A DNA stretch of 64,000 bases from NCBI GenBank assembly GCA_964036295.1, contig OZ038465.1, forward strand, positions 23,036,870 to 23,100,869. Reading direction: 5' to 3'. This stretch comes from Plumapathes pennacea (lineage: Eukaryota; Cnidaria; Anthozoa; Antipatharia; Myriopathidae). Shown in pieces: positions 47,789 through 59,621 of the stretch. The notes beneath the pieces were generated by a model, which made no database searches, was not told where the DNA came from, and saw only the letters and a list, made by a program, of their open reading frames with translations. A program made the position numbers and the translations under genes. Each line of letters starts with the position of its first letter. The first letter of the stretch is position 1.

Positions 47789-50700
47789 GAGCGGGTTGCT
47801 GTAAATATCGACTATAGGTATGCAAGATAGAAAAATCCGATTTTCTCAAACTTTGCCATATTAAAGGCCTTCAGTAACTACAGTATTACCAAAAATATAG
47901 GTCCGAGGTTGTTTTGATTCTTTATCTATTTTTGGTGAATTTTTTTGTGTTCGCGCGTGGAATTTGGTAAATTCAACACTAAAATACCAAGTTTTTCGGA
48001 AGCTCTCTCACAATGGTAAGGACCGTTTTACAGAAAATTGAGTCCTACAAAGTAAACAATGTCTCTCCTCTGTTAACTAGTGCTGTCAGATTGCAGTGTT
48101 ACCAAAGCCTGAAGTTTTGGCAAATTTTTAAAATTTATGACCGTGACAGTGATGCGTGACCTTAAAACATAGGTCAAGTTCAAAGCCAAAAATCGCACTC
48201 TGGTACATCGCTTCGACCACTGAGAATTTACCCCAGGGAAGGACCATCCCTTGAACTAAACATATAGCAAATAAAAAATTGGGGTAAATTAAATGGCGGA
48301 TTTCGGGAACGGTTTGAAGTCGGGTTACGTGACCAAAACAACGCATTCTTTGATCTTTGACTTTATCGGAAATTAGCGGTCGGTCGTTCCTATATGTTTA
48401 TAATTTCCGCTTTAAATCACGACAAAACGAATTTCAAGGGTGTTTCAAACCCCTGGAACTACAAATTCGCGTTTGAGTGGATCTACAGACGTTTATTTTG
48501 AAACTTACCCTAATTTACATTTTCTCAGCGACACTAATCCATCACAACATAATCGCTTCTGTCCGGTTAAACGTACAAATCGTAAAAAAAGTCGATCAAA
48601 TACCAAAAAGCTGGACACTATCTGATACATCTTACCGTAAAAAGCTATTTCCAGCCGGTAAATGCAGCCACTGTCGCAGAAGGTGCAGCTGTCATGTCGA
48701 ATTCGTCCCAGCCGCGGCGTTTAGCGGTTGCAAAGTTAACGATTAACCGAGATTATACAAGAAGAATTTGCTGCACAACTCTCGCATTCATGCTTTGAAG
48801 GTCTACAGTTAAATATGTTAAACAATCATGATGTAAAAGCTTTCGCAACAAACTTGGGAACCTTATCCAACTTGCTATGCGATGTGGTTGTCAATCAAAA
48901 AAAAGCCGCCCCGGATGTGATGTCATGGAAATGGCGCGAGAAAACTCATTGCAGCAAAAAAATTCGCCGTAGTTCCTCGGATAAGCCCTCTTTCTCAGAA
49001 ATTTGAAATAAGCGCCTCCCCCTTTATGTAGTCGATGTTTTTGCTCAAATGGCAAATCCTCTAATAAGCGATGTTAGATGACTTTCAGTGTCGCTACTAG
49101 AACTATACGGTTTTGTACAATACATGCCCCACCCTATCGAATGAACGCCCCCTTCGAATAAGCGCCCCTCGGCCTATCTAAAATTTGAATTTTGAATTTT
49201 CGTACCGTATGAGGGCCGCTCTACATTTCGAAATCACTGAAGGGATAACGTAGACGATAACGTTTGAGGTTTTGCTGGATTTGCTGCAAAATAACTAAAA
49301 ACTACGACTATCAGGAACCGTTGAGCTTAATAATTACAGTAGGCATACAGTATAATAACTGCAAACGTCTTTTCAGTTGTGTATTTTAACATGCCCCGAA
49401 ACTATGATGAAGGCCAAGTAGGATTATATACACATATATAGAACATTTCGCTAATTTTTGAGCTATTTCAGAGTGCCTTCGTGCAAGATCACTTTTTCCG
49501 CCAGGTGCCCGTTATCTTAAATCGTGTGACCGAGACATTAACTCGAAGAAACGTGATTTATTAAAAAAAAAAAAAAAAACAGCACGTATTTGGTTAGGAC
49601 GCAGCGTTGGCTGGAACAATCGCGGCTTCTGTTAAAGTAATAATAATAAAAAATCGGTGTCGAAGAGCGACTTTCCTTTGCTGTGCAAAACTGATAGAGT
49701 CGCGATTCTAATTACACTTTCCTTAGACAGTCTCGGATGTATTCTGTAGTTGGTGTAGAAGGTTGAGTTTACTACTTGTACACGAAAACTTGAAAACGCA
49801 CCACGGCACGTTGTCTGAACTAAACCAGACTGCCCTGCGACAAACATTTTTTTGCGGCCGACTGGTGACTTCGCTATGCAACTATGGTTTGTAAAAACGA
49901 GCAATAAACCTCCGAGCGGAAAATAGACAAGAATCCCGCTTACCAAAAGTCACTACAAAGTGAGGGGATATCTGCGATCATCGTATTTCTAGTACCACTA
50001 TATTAGAGAGAAAAAGAAACGTAACGCCGTTTTTTAGGAAGTTGATAAGTTAGTGACCAACTTTAAAGGACTTATTTCTCTTGCAAGTGTTTAGTGTGGA
50101 ACTACGTGTGCATTTGCTGGGTTGTCAGTACTTGAACCACAGATTTCTCCGAAAAGTTTTGCATAACTACATCAAGCCATACTCGAAACAGGAAACCCGG
50201 AGTAATTTATTTGGGACTAGTGCGCTTTTCGGATGACTGTTGAAAACCAAAACCAAAGCAATCACAGAGTCAATCAATGAGGCGAGCCAAAGCACTTCCG
50301 ACCAATTAGAAGTACGAGCAAAACCAAAACCAAAACCAAATAATTGCGATTGGTTTTACTAACCAATCAGTAGGGCGAGAACACGCCATCGTCATTTGCT
50401 TTCTCGCGTGAGAATATCGCAACCAGGTTTTGCTTTCGTCCTTGATTGGCCAAGAATGTTGCTAAACTACAGTGTTCGGACCAATTGGAAAGCGTAGAAA
50501 ACGCAAAACCAAAGCAATCAAACAATTACTTTCGACAGACATGCGAAAACGGCTCTATATTTGCGGTAAAGATTATGTTTGCGGAGTGTCTCCAAAGCTG
50601 TCCGCTGCAAAATAAAGCATCGTATGGTAGGTGTTGCGACTACCCTGTGCATTGCTTGAGATTCCCTAGAAAAAGAATCTGTCATAGATTTGTAATGAAA

Positions 50701-52637
50701 CTTGGCACGATTGTACAGCAACTCAAGTGAGTCACAATGATGAAATAAAAACAAGGGGTCGCCGTGTTCGTTTTTACGGCACAAGCTGACGAATTATGAT
50801 GTTCTAGCGCCTGTTTTGCGCACCCTGATACTGGGAAATAAGGTCAATGATTTTCAATGCAGTCTGAAATATCACCAAACTCTCAACTTTATTCTATTGA
50901 CTATTCACCTATGTCACAGAAAAACGTATGCAAATAGCTCCAAATCTATTTTAACAACAAAATTGGTGGGAAGTTGATGTGCTGTCTTCAACCAAAAGTG
51001 GCCCAATCCGTAGCATTTCCTTCAACTGCGTAAAATCTGCTAATAGATTTCTGCCTATTTTTTCCTGTTTTACTGGGACACTGTTCTTATTAAAATTTTG
51101 TAGTAAAAAAGGGGGTCACCGTGCTCGTTTTTGCGCATTTGTCAGGAACAGGCGAATATTCACTTCAAAATACGCCTTTCCGAGAGGGGACTGGGACGAC
51201 TTTCAACTTTCAAGGTGGCTGCTCCCACAAGGAACAATGAAAAATAAAACTTATTTGCGTAAAGAGTGTAAAAAAAAACTTTCGATCTTGAAATTTCAGT
51301 GGTTCTCAATGTCCACCATCTCAAAAGTGTTATGCGCACTAAAGATGCGCAATGCAAAACTAGGGACCAGAACATGGTGACAAGAAACCTGCTAGCCGCC
51401 TGCACACGTGCGAAAATGTACATTGAAAGAAAACTTGTCAGCAGTCTAGTTGGAGAAGAGGAAAAAAAAAATTTTTTTAATGAATTCATTGCTGCAGTGA
51501 GTTGCCAGTCTCTCGCGCCATTTTTCCATGACATCACATCCGGGGCGGCCATTTTATGATTGACAACCACAAGCTTGTTGCAAAAAGCTTTCACATCATG
51601 ATTGTTTAACATATTCAAGTGTAGATCTTCAAAGCATGAATGCGAGAGTTGTGCAGCAAATTCTTCTTGTATGATCTTGGCTAATCGTTAACTTTGCAAC
51701 CGCTAAACGCCGCGGCTGGGACGAATTCGACATGACAGCTGCACCTTCTGCGACGACAGTGGCTGCATTTACCGGCTGGAAATAGCTTTTTACGGTAAGA
51801 TGTATCAGATAGTGTCCAGCTTTTTGGTATTTGATCGACTTTTTTTTACGATTTGTACGTTTAACCGGACAGAAGCGATTATGTTGTGATGGATTAGTGT
51901 CGCTGAGAAAATGTAAATTAGGGTAAGTTTCAAAATAAACGTCTGTAGATCCACACAAACGCGAATTTGTAGTTCCAGGGGTTTGAAACACCCTTGAAAT
52001 TCGTTTTGTCGTGATTTAAAGCGGAAATTATAAACATATAGGAACGACCGACCGCTAATTTCCGATAAAGTCAAAGATCAAAGAATGCGTTGTTTTGGTC
52101 ACGTAACCCGACTTCAAACCGTTCCCGAAATCCGCCATTTAATTTACCCCAATTTTTTATTTGCTATATGTTTAGTTCAAGGGATGGTCCTTCCCTGGGG
52201 TAAATTCTCAGTGGTCGAAGCGATGTACCAGAGTGCGATTTTTGGCTTTGAACTTGACCTATGTTTTAAGGTCACGCATCACTGTCACGGTCATAAATTT
52301 TAAAAATTTGCCAAAACTTCAGGCTTTGGTAACACTGCAATCTGACAGCACTAGTTAACAGAGGAGAGACATTGTTTACATTGTAGGACTCAATTTTCTG
52401 TAAAACGGTCTTTACCATTGTGAGGGAGCTTCCAAAAAACTTGGTATTTTAGTGTTGAATTTACCAAATTCCACGCGCGAACACAAAAAAATTCACCAAA
52501 AATAGATAAAGAATTAAAACAACCTCGGACCTATATTTTTGGTAATAGTTACTGAAGGCCTTTAATATGGCAAAGTTTGAGAGAATCGGATTTTTCTATC
52601 TTGCATACCTATAGTCGATATTTACAGCAACCCGCTC
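47789..52637. mobile_element. Inner TTAA element with ~1.17-kb inverted arms
   Basis: Starts GAGCGGGTTGCTGTAAATAT and ends with its inverted copy; TTAA at 47785-47788 and 52638-52641. The arms 47789-48965 and 51470-52637 are nearly identical. One 72-codon frame, 48128-48346 minus, is repeated exactly at 52085-52303 plus simply because the arms match. The ends resemble those of the surrounding outer element. The central 2.5 kb (48970-51465) shows no transposase, only CCAAAA microsatellites (50317-50345) and a stretch related to 29.1-29.4 kb (49205-49430). Confidence 0.85.
48970..51465. other. Centre of the inner TTAA element
   Basis: No convincing gene. Short frames (49632-49946 minus, 50446-50730 plus, 50979-51380 plus) have no motif I recognise. 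Confidence 0.5.
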
Positions 52638-53224
52638 TTAAGAACTTTTGAATTCCGGAAAATGTAATCTGATCCGTGCCCGCATCGGTTCTTATTCACC
52701 ACAACATTGCCTTTTTCTGCGAAAATGACACTCTAAGTCACAGATTTTACAATAAAAGGTCAGTTTCTCGCTTTATGATTGGCTAATCTTCATTATCAAC
52801 AAGAGGACAGACACATAAAATCAAGTGCTGACGAAAGTGATTTGGACGAAGAAGGTGAATTCAGCTTCAATTTTACCTCAATGCTTACAAAAGCGACATT
52901 CGACATTTGAAGTAGAGAAGTGTTCAGAGGCAAATTTCCTTGAGCTTTGTCTTAAAATTGTCGAGAAAACCGCAGCAGAAAAGCGTCTAGATTCATTTCT
53001 TTCCAACTTCTTTGACAAAATTTTATTTGCACGCGCAAAATGCTCACGTCAAACTGTCACTTTTCGGCCAACAAAATGTCTTGAATTTTAACCTCGACCA
53101 ATTAGAAAGCGGGAAAAGTTGTTGACAAAATTTCGGTCAAATCAAACAAAATCCAGTTTTCTCGCGTGTTTTTCCCGCCTCATCGCTTGAGTTTTGTTAT
53201 TGTAAAAAAACAAATTCGCGTAAA

Positions 53225-53368
53225 TATTTTATGTGTCTGTACTCTTATTGATCATGAAACGCGTCATAACATTGTCAAAAAGTTCCGGATCCACTCGGCG
53301 AAGCGCCTCGTGGATCCACAACTTTTGACAATTTATGACGCGTTTCATGATCAATAAGAGAACAGACA
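53225..53368. repeat. Near-perfect hairpin in right arm
   Basis: TCTTATTGATCATGAAACGC and its inverted copy GCGTTTCATGATCAATAAGA enclose further paired sequence (AAAAGTTCCGGATCCAC with GTGGATCCACAACTTTT) around a short GCGAAGCGC centre. It is a ~130-bp foldback. A related inverted partner (AACAAGAGGACAGACACATA) lies at 52792. Confidence 0.85.
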
Positions 53369-54044
53369 CTTAAAAAAACTGACGCCAAGTGGAAGAGAAT
53401 AAAGCATATCGAGTTTTTAATTGTCAAACGTTTGATAATTTTCTCATCTGTGTACGTGTTTAATGCTTCGTTTTAGCCGAAGCCATTTCCCGCATCCGGT
53501 ACCGATTGTGTCAAACTACCGTCACTGTTTATGTTTCTCAACGCGAGGCGTCTTGCAAGCCGCAGAAAACCTTTTGAGACAAGAAATCCCAATGCTTATT
53601 ACTTCAGTTGACGTTGGGTTTTTGCTCAAACGACAGGTACCAAATGTTCCTGGTGAAATTAAAATTGGCAAAAATTTGACCTGCCGCTTTTTACCTTGGT
53701 CTTTTTGAAAAATCGAAACACTACCACAAGGTCAAGTTCCATATCTATTTTAGGTGCTTTAGATAGAAAAAGAGGTACTTTGAATTACTGAAGAGTTGCA
53801 ATGACCAGATTGTTTATCGTTTTATTACACGAGCTTGTTAAAGATGCACCATTTTCGTGTCGGTTCATAGGGTTGAGAGGGCATTTTAGACTTTCCGCGA
53901 TTTTGTGAAAAAATGAAAAGGCAGTTGAACTTTTGAATGTTATTTTCGAAGACAGTTCACCAAAGAGGTTCTTTGGGTAAAATAAAATGAATTTCGAACT
54001 TTAGTATTTGGCGCCCGATTCTCGATATTTACAGAGAGCCGCTC

Positions 54045-55032
54045 TTAAGAAGCAAATGCATGGTGAGTGTTGTAATGATAATTTATAGTTTATTCAGGTT
54101 TTATTTGAGCGAGATGTCAAAAGTCAAGTTCTTTGTACTGTGTGATATTTTCTGATGAGAAGCTGGAAGTCTCTCTTGGCAGTTCCGCTCTTGCCCCTAC
54201 TTTCTATTTAGTATATTCTGGTCTCAACCCAACTCACGCCGTGAGCTCACTGGCAACGCCAGTCTAGTTTTCATTTCTAGCATACAATTACCACTGCGAA
54301 ACAAAGGCTACTTGATCAAATGGAAGAAATATTTCAACATACATTGTACGATAATCCGATCAAGCATTTTGACAACTGTTACGCTCGCGCGCAGCATAAT
54401 ACATGTAATATTTTCACAGAGACGCATTGGTCGAGTTTTAAGCCATGAGATTGAATATTTTTGACACAAAAACGGATATACTTTCGGCGAAAAAATTTTC
54501 CAAAACAGGTACAGTATGTACGAGGCAACAGATGTCATGTACAGTGTAAAGCATCATTGTTTACGGCTAAAGTTCGTCATGGCTTTGGTGTTCCGGTTTC
54601 GGCCTGGTATCTTCCCAGAAGTATTTCGTGTTGCCACAGAAAATTCGTTGGGACTAAATAATTAGCGGCGACAGAGTTATTTGCAATCCTGTAGCGGTAG
54701 CCATTAAATATAGTCGAATCAATCAAACATTTGTTTACGGCTATGACGGTAACCTAAAGAACGCAAGCCAAAATTGTTCCCTAAAATCTAGTTTATCCGT
54801 TCGTGTTCCACAGAGCCAAACGGCATTCAGTTTGGTTGGCATACAGCTAACTTTCTACGCAAGCATTAACGTACGATTCAATCGACCAGATCTCAAGTTA
54901 TTTGCGAAGTCACCTCACGCCATCACATATCAATGTGAGCCAATCACCGTGTGCTGATTCGTAACCCAGAGGAAATTATGAACACACGGCCTGTAGTTTT
55001 AAGCTCATCGGGGCCATGCCCCAACGAGCAAA
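54045..55032. repeat. Right half of the split GCTCGT-hairpin repeat
   Basis: 54045-54270 continues the plus copy broken at 35626. 54271-55032 is family sequence in minus orientation, ending with a hairpin box (AAGCTCATCG ... CAACGAGCAA, 55000-55030). Together with 34028-35626 it makes one locus, now 19 kb apart because of the TTAA insertion. Confidence 0.75.
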
Positions 55033-55039
55033 TATGTAA

Positions 55040-55740
55040 TACCGCTGACCGCCCGCGGGCGCCCACGGACGCGTAATCGAATGATGTTTCTAGCCGGAGG
55101 GTCGCATGCAGGGTCTTTTTGGTCGCATTTTTACTAGTGATTAGTGAAGGTGTAGTTTTGTTTGAGTAGCGGAAAACTGAATAACGGACCACTTTAAAAT
55201 GTGCGCAAAAGTAAGCTTTTGACAAGTCAAACAAATCTGGTTACAGATGTGAGCTCAGCAAAGCGAGCCGGGTAAGGAAATTGCCGCTATAGTGCAGCTT
55301 TAGCCAAAATAGCTGTGGTGTTTTTTTGAGTTCCACCAACGGATCCTGGCTTTAGTCCAGTTAAACTTAAAAGCCGGAAAATATGTGACAGCGTGACACT
55401 GCTATGTTGAAATGATATGACAAAATAAAACTATGAACAGTTTTCTGTTCGTATTATCTATTTATCAAGATTCTCTAAACAAACCGATTGTGAAAACCCA
55501 CCAAAATTATACCAGAGAGGAAGACGAACACCGATATTCCAATCGCACATAGTTATTAACTTAACCCCGTGGGATTAGCGTGTCGTGCAACGATAGTCTT
55601 ATGCTAATTAATGGTTACCCAAGACTTGCAACACTTTCCTCGTTTTCTGAGCCGCTGCTGCTTAAAAACACTGTAGTACCCGGAAACGTATCTGAGCTGA
55701 CAAAAGCACGTTTGAAACCAATACAATAACCGAGAAAATC
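55040..55740. other. No recognisable feature
   Basis: A GC-rich patch (CCGCCCGCGGGCGCCCACGG, about 55050) is followed by AT-rich DNA. No gene recognised. Confidence 0.5.
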
Positions 55741-57370
55741 GACCTGACAAAAGATTTCTCACGAGTAACCACGAGTAACCACGAGTAACCACACCAATAA
55801 AAACAAATACTCTGTTACTATTCAATCATAACGGTTACTCGTGGTTACTCATGGTGTGAGCACAAATGATGTGTCTTGCAAAGCTTTTCAACCGACTAAG
55901 CGTTTAACTCTGTTCTTGCTCGGAATATTGTGTATTAAAGTGAAATGTGGCCACCACACGTAATTCACGGGTAACCACAGAGGTCTCACGTTTCTCTGGC
56001 TCAGTCTCCTTGCTTTTGCCGGTGTAATTTGAAACTGCAGAAGGCGCACAATATCGCATAAAATCTTCGATCAGACTCCAATTGAAAAGGTTCAATGAAA
56101 TCTACGTCTAGTACGTTGCGTCCGCTTCACCCTTGTGCATCATTCAAACCGCGCAAAGTGACGGTTGGCCTTTGGACGTACATGTTTGATAATCATCAAA
56201 TCAGAAACCAAACCGCAAACTCCTTATAAAGGGACCATATAATAATATGCGGTACCTATTTTGTCAAATTTAGCAGAAAAATGTAAGTCTTCCCCGGCTG
56301 AAACGTATAGATTACGATTAAACTGATACACGTAGTCTCAGACTGTAGCACTAAATGATATTCTTGTGGTAAAGTTAACGCTCTACATTTATTGCTACGC
56401 AGCAAGGAAAGCAGCAATCTATATTATTGACATACGATATCGTATATATGCAGGAATATTTCACTCATTCTCGCTTAAAGTACACAAGTTGCCATTTTAC
56501 GTGTCTTTTGCTAATAATTCTGTTTGTGGGATCACTAGAGCCAAGGTTACTTCATCAAAATACTAATAGATACTTTTAATAGGACCAGTCAAAAAAAGGG
56601 AAAAGGTTTGGTTTTTCCTACAAATTATTGGTCAAAACACCCCAAAACAGGCACTTTTTGAATGTCCGCGACGGACAATCAGTGACAAAAGTTCTTGGGA
56701 CACTTTCAAAAATTGATGTATCTCAGACACAGTGACGGTTGGCCTTTGGACGTACATGTTTATAAATCATTAAATCAGAAATCAAATCGCGAACTCTTTA
56801 TAAAAGGACCGTATAATCTGCCTGACAAAAGATTTCTCACGAGTAACCACACCAATATTAATAACAAATACTCTGTTACTGTTTTATAATCACAGCGGTT
56901 ACTCGTGGTTACTCGTGGTATCTCTGAACATTCACAGCAAATCGTTTTCATTGTGAGCACAAATGATGTGTCTTGCGAAGCTTTTCAACCGACTAAGCGT
57001 TGAACTCTGTTCTTGCTCGGAATTTTGCGTATTAAAGTGAAATATGGCCACCACACGTAATTCACGGGTTTCTCTGACTCAGTCTCCTGTGCTTTTGTCG
57101 GTGTAATTTGAAACTGCAGAAGGAGCACAATCTCGCATAAAATCTTCGATCAGACTCCAATTCAAAAGGTTCAATGATATACGTTGCCTTCGCTTCACCC
57201 TTGTGCACCATTCAAACCGCGCAAAGTGACGGTTGGCCTTTGGACGTACATGTTTATAAATCATTAAATCAGAAATCAAATCGCGAACTCTTTATAAAAG
57301 GACCGTATAATAATATGCGGTATCTTATCTTGTCAGATTTAGCAGAAAAGTGCAAGTCTTTCCCGGCTGA
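55730..57370 (+). repeat. ~1.1-kb local duplication with GAGTAACCAC hairpins
   Basis: 55730-56330 and 56810-57370 are diverged direct copies. Landmarks: CTGACAAAAGATTTCTCACG, AAATGATGTGTCTTGC, CGACTAAGCG and GTGACGGTTGGCCTTTGGAC; the last occurs a third time near 56733. Each copy opens with a hairpin whose left arm has one (56838) or three (55760) CACGAGTAAC units and whose right arm has two GGTTACTCGT units. A truncated MITE end (CAATCAGTGACAAAAGTTCT, near 56679) sits between the copies. Confidence 0.75.
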
Positions 57371-57411
57371 AACTTATAAATTACGAATAAACTGATAAAC
57401 GTAGTCTCAGA

Positions 57412-57665
57412 CAATCAGTGACAAAAGTTCTTGGGACACTTTCAAAAATTGATGTATCTCAGACACAAGTCATTGACTAAGCGTACTGAAAGGCGCGAAA
57501 CCATTTTTCTCCCCCCTCCCCTCTCTACAATGTTGCGTGTGTTTGGGAAAACAAGTTCAGGCCACTTCAACATTGAAAGGGGGGGAGGGGGGTTGTCTTT
57601 CAACTGAAACAGTAGAGACTCTTACTAAAACTGTGCGAGTGTCCCAAGCCTTTTGTCACTGATTG
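57412..57665. mobile_element. CAATC-type MITE, subfamily 2
   Basis: Ends CAATCAGTGACAAAAGTTCT and its near-complement ending TTTTGTCACTGATTG. 2-bp duplication GA (57410-57411, 57666-57667). Core CCCCCCTCCCC with ACAATGTTG opposite CAACATTGAAA with GGGGGGGAGGGG. Confidence 0.8.
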
Positions 57666-57697
57666 GAGTTGCCACTAAACATCTTCTTTGTGTGCCT

Positions 57698-57928
57698 ACA
57701 ATCCTGGCCAAAAGTATGTGGGACACCCTGAAAAAATGCTATTTTTCAACATTACTCTCTTTCAAATAACGAAAGCGACTCTTTTTCCGAAAGGTAACCC
57801 TCCCCCCTCCCCCTATACAATGTTGCATAAAGGGAGTGCACTTTGATCACACTCAGTCAACATTGTCAGGGGGGAAGGGGGCGGGAAGAGGGAAAGTGTC
57901 ATAATTTTTACATTTTGGCCAGGATTGT
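57698..57928. mobile_element. CAATC-type MITE, subfamily 3
   Basis: Ends ACAATCCTGGCCAAAAGTAT and its near-complement ending TTTTGGCCAGGATTGT. 2-bp duplication CT (57696-57697, 57929-57930). Core CCCCCCTCCCCC with ACAATGTTG opposite CAACATTGTC with GGGGGGAAGGGGG. Part of the right end (the GTGGGACAC complement) is deleted. Confidence 0.85.
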
Positions 57929-57930
57929 CT

Positions 57931-59230
57931 CTATAACGCGAGTTAGTAAAAAATGCCATAACTTTTAAAAGATTTTATGTATTGCGGCCAAATTTGGATG
58001 GGTAAATTTTATAAACTTTGCGCATGTATTTTCGATATATTCACTGCGAAAAAATATTTTAGCACGAGTTTTCAGTGATATGAGGTGTTAATAGTGGTTA
58101 ATTTAAGAAAATGTCATAAATTGGTGCGAGCATTGAGTAGGCAACTCTTAAAGCAAGTGTAATAACGAGCGTTCATTCAGAGAAGGCACCGACTGAAACA
58201 TATTTTGATTTTTTATCTGTGTAGATGTATTTTTTCTGAAAATTAAATGAAACCGGACACCTACAATAATATTACAACTACGAAACATGCAACGCACCTC
58301 CCCACTACCAACGGGCTTGGTCAGATATTTAGCGGTGCACCTGTTACAATTTACCAATAATTCACAGCACGGTTCACACTTGCGTTTATCATCATACTGA
58401 TCACACTGAGAAAGAAAATGACTCGGCTATGCCTTCATGTGATGAACAAAATCTTACTTTACGTACTATAAAAATGTACGATCGTGATTTACACGAATGC
58501 TATGTTTGCACCGGTTCACCATTTCAACAGCTTATAAAAAAATAATATTTTTTTGTAGGTTATAACGATTCACCATTTTCAATTGTCTCAATTTTGGTAA
58601 ATACTTTCACAAAGTAAATGATAATGGTCTATACATGAACATCGTGATTGTTGAAGCTGTAGCAATCAATACAGAAACTAATAGTGTATAACTGTGTTCC
58701 TAGTGAAGCAGCCCAAAACGGTGAACCGTGAGTGTGAATCGAGCGGTGATTCGTGTGTGCTGAACCATAAAAAGATACGTAAGACTACGGCCGCAAACAA
58801 CTCTAACCGCAGAAGACTTGGAAATTGCACAATCTAGCGCGATGTCGCGAAACGATCTATTTTCGTCGATTCGCAAGCAAATGGCCAGCCCTCTGCTCCA
58901 CGGAAATTGTTTCTTTTCCTACGTGAATCTCTGTTTTTTGTTAAATTTTGACGTCTGCGTATCGTAAAAGAAATGATTAATTGATCTGAGGGTTTAATCC
59001 TCAGTTTTTAATCGTAAAAACTGTTACATTTAATTGTGACCGTAACATTTTTAATTTTACCGCGTCACAATCATATTGCCCATTCACTGAAATGTTCCAA
59101 CTGTTTTTTATTAGCCAAGCTTTGTTCGAATATATACACAAGGTCATAAACAACAACTATTTCAAGTTCGGCATTAATACATAAAATCCTCTAGAAGTTA
59201 TGGATTACTTTTATTAAACTCGCCTAATTC
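57931..59230. other. No recognisable feature
   Basis: AT-rich DNA with no recognised gene or repeat apart from small palindromic patches (for example ACTCGGGTT-poor, TAAAAACTGAGGATT-like sequence near 58990-59020). Confidence 0.45.
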
Positions 59231-59232
59231 AG

Positions 59233-59483
59233 ACAATCCTGCCAAAAGTATGTGGGACACCCTGAAAAAATGTTATTTCTCAACATTTCTCTCTTTCAAA
59301 TAACGAAAGCGACTCTTTTTCCGAAAGGTAACCCTCTCCCCTCCCCCCATACAATGTTGCATAAAGGGAGTGCCACTTTGAGCACATTCAGTCAACGTCA
59401 GGGGGAAAGGGGGCGGGAAGAGGGAAAGTGTCATAATTTTTACATAAAAGGCTAAGTGTCCCACGACTTTTGGCCAGGATTGT
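59233..59483. mobile_element. CAATC-type MITE, subfamily 3, second copy
   Basis: Ends ACAATCCTGCCAAAAGTATG and its complement ending CTTTTGGCCAGGATTGT. 2-bp duplication AG (59231-59232, 59484-59485). Same CCCTCCCC / CAATGTTG core as the copy at 57698. It keeps the GTGTCCCACGAC portion missing there. Confidence 0.85.
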
Positions 59484-59621
59484 AGTTATCTTTAAAATTT
59501 TACTTCTACTTTATTTTACTTGATAGTGTATAAAACAAGCTTTCATCAGATACTTTACTTCTGGATGTACGCTTAGTATAGTCTTAGTTATGCCTGAGAG
59601 AACAATGTCCGAATATTTTGG

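Larger units (their letters stand above)
35630..54044. mobile_element. Outer palindromic TTAA element
   Basis: Starts GAGGGGCTCACTGTAAATAT and its right end, reverse-complemented, starts GAGCGGCTCTCTGTAAATAT. TTAA flanks both ends (35626-35629, 54045-54048). The uninterrupted site CTTTAAGAAGCAAG survives in the copy at 1029-1042. The long inverted arms are 35630-35849 plus 46737-47110 on the left, against 53380-54044 on the right. The left arm is split by the CCCTTGCG element; the right arm is whole. TTAA targeting is known from the Kolobok and piggyBac superfamilies, and the ends do not look like piggyBac (CCY). No transposase frame was found. Confidence 0.85.

Noticed and set aside
48128..52303. 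Identical 72-codon frames at 48128-48346 and 52085-52303 as a duplicated gene
   Set aside because: They lie in the two near-identical arms of the inner TTAA palindrome; the arms match throughout, not just in the frame.
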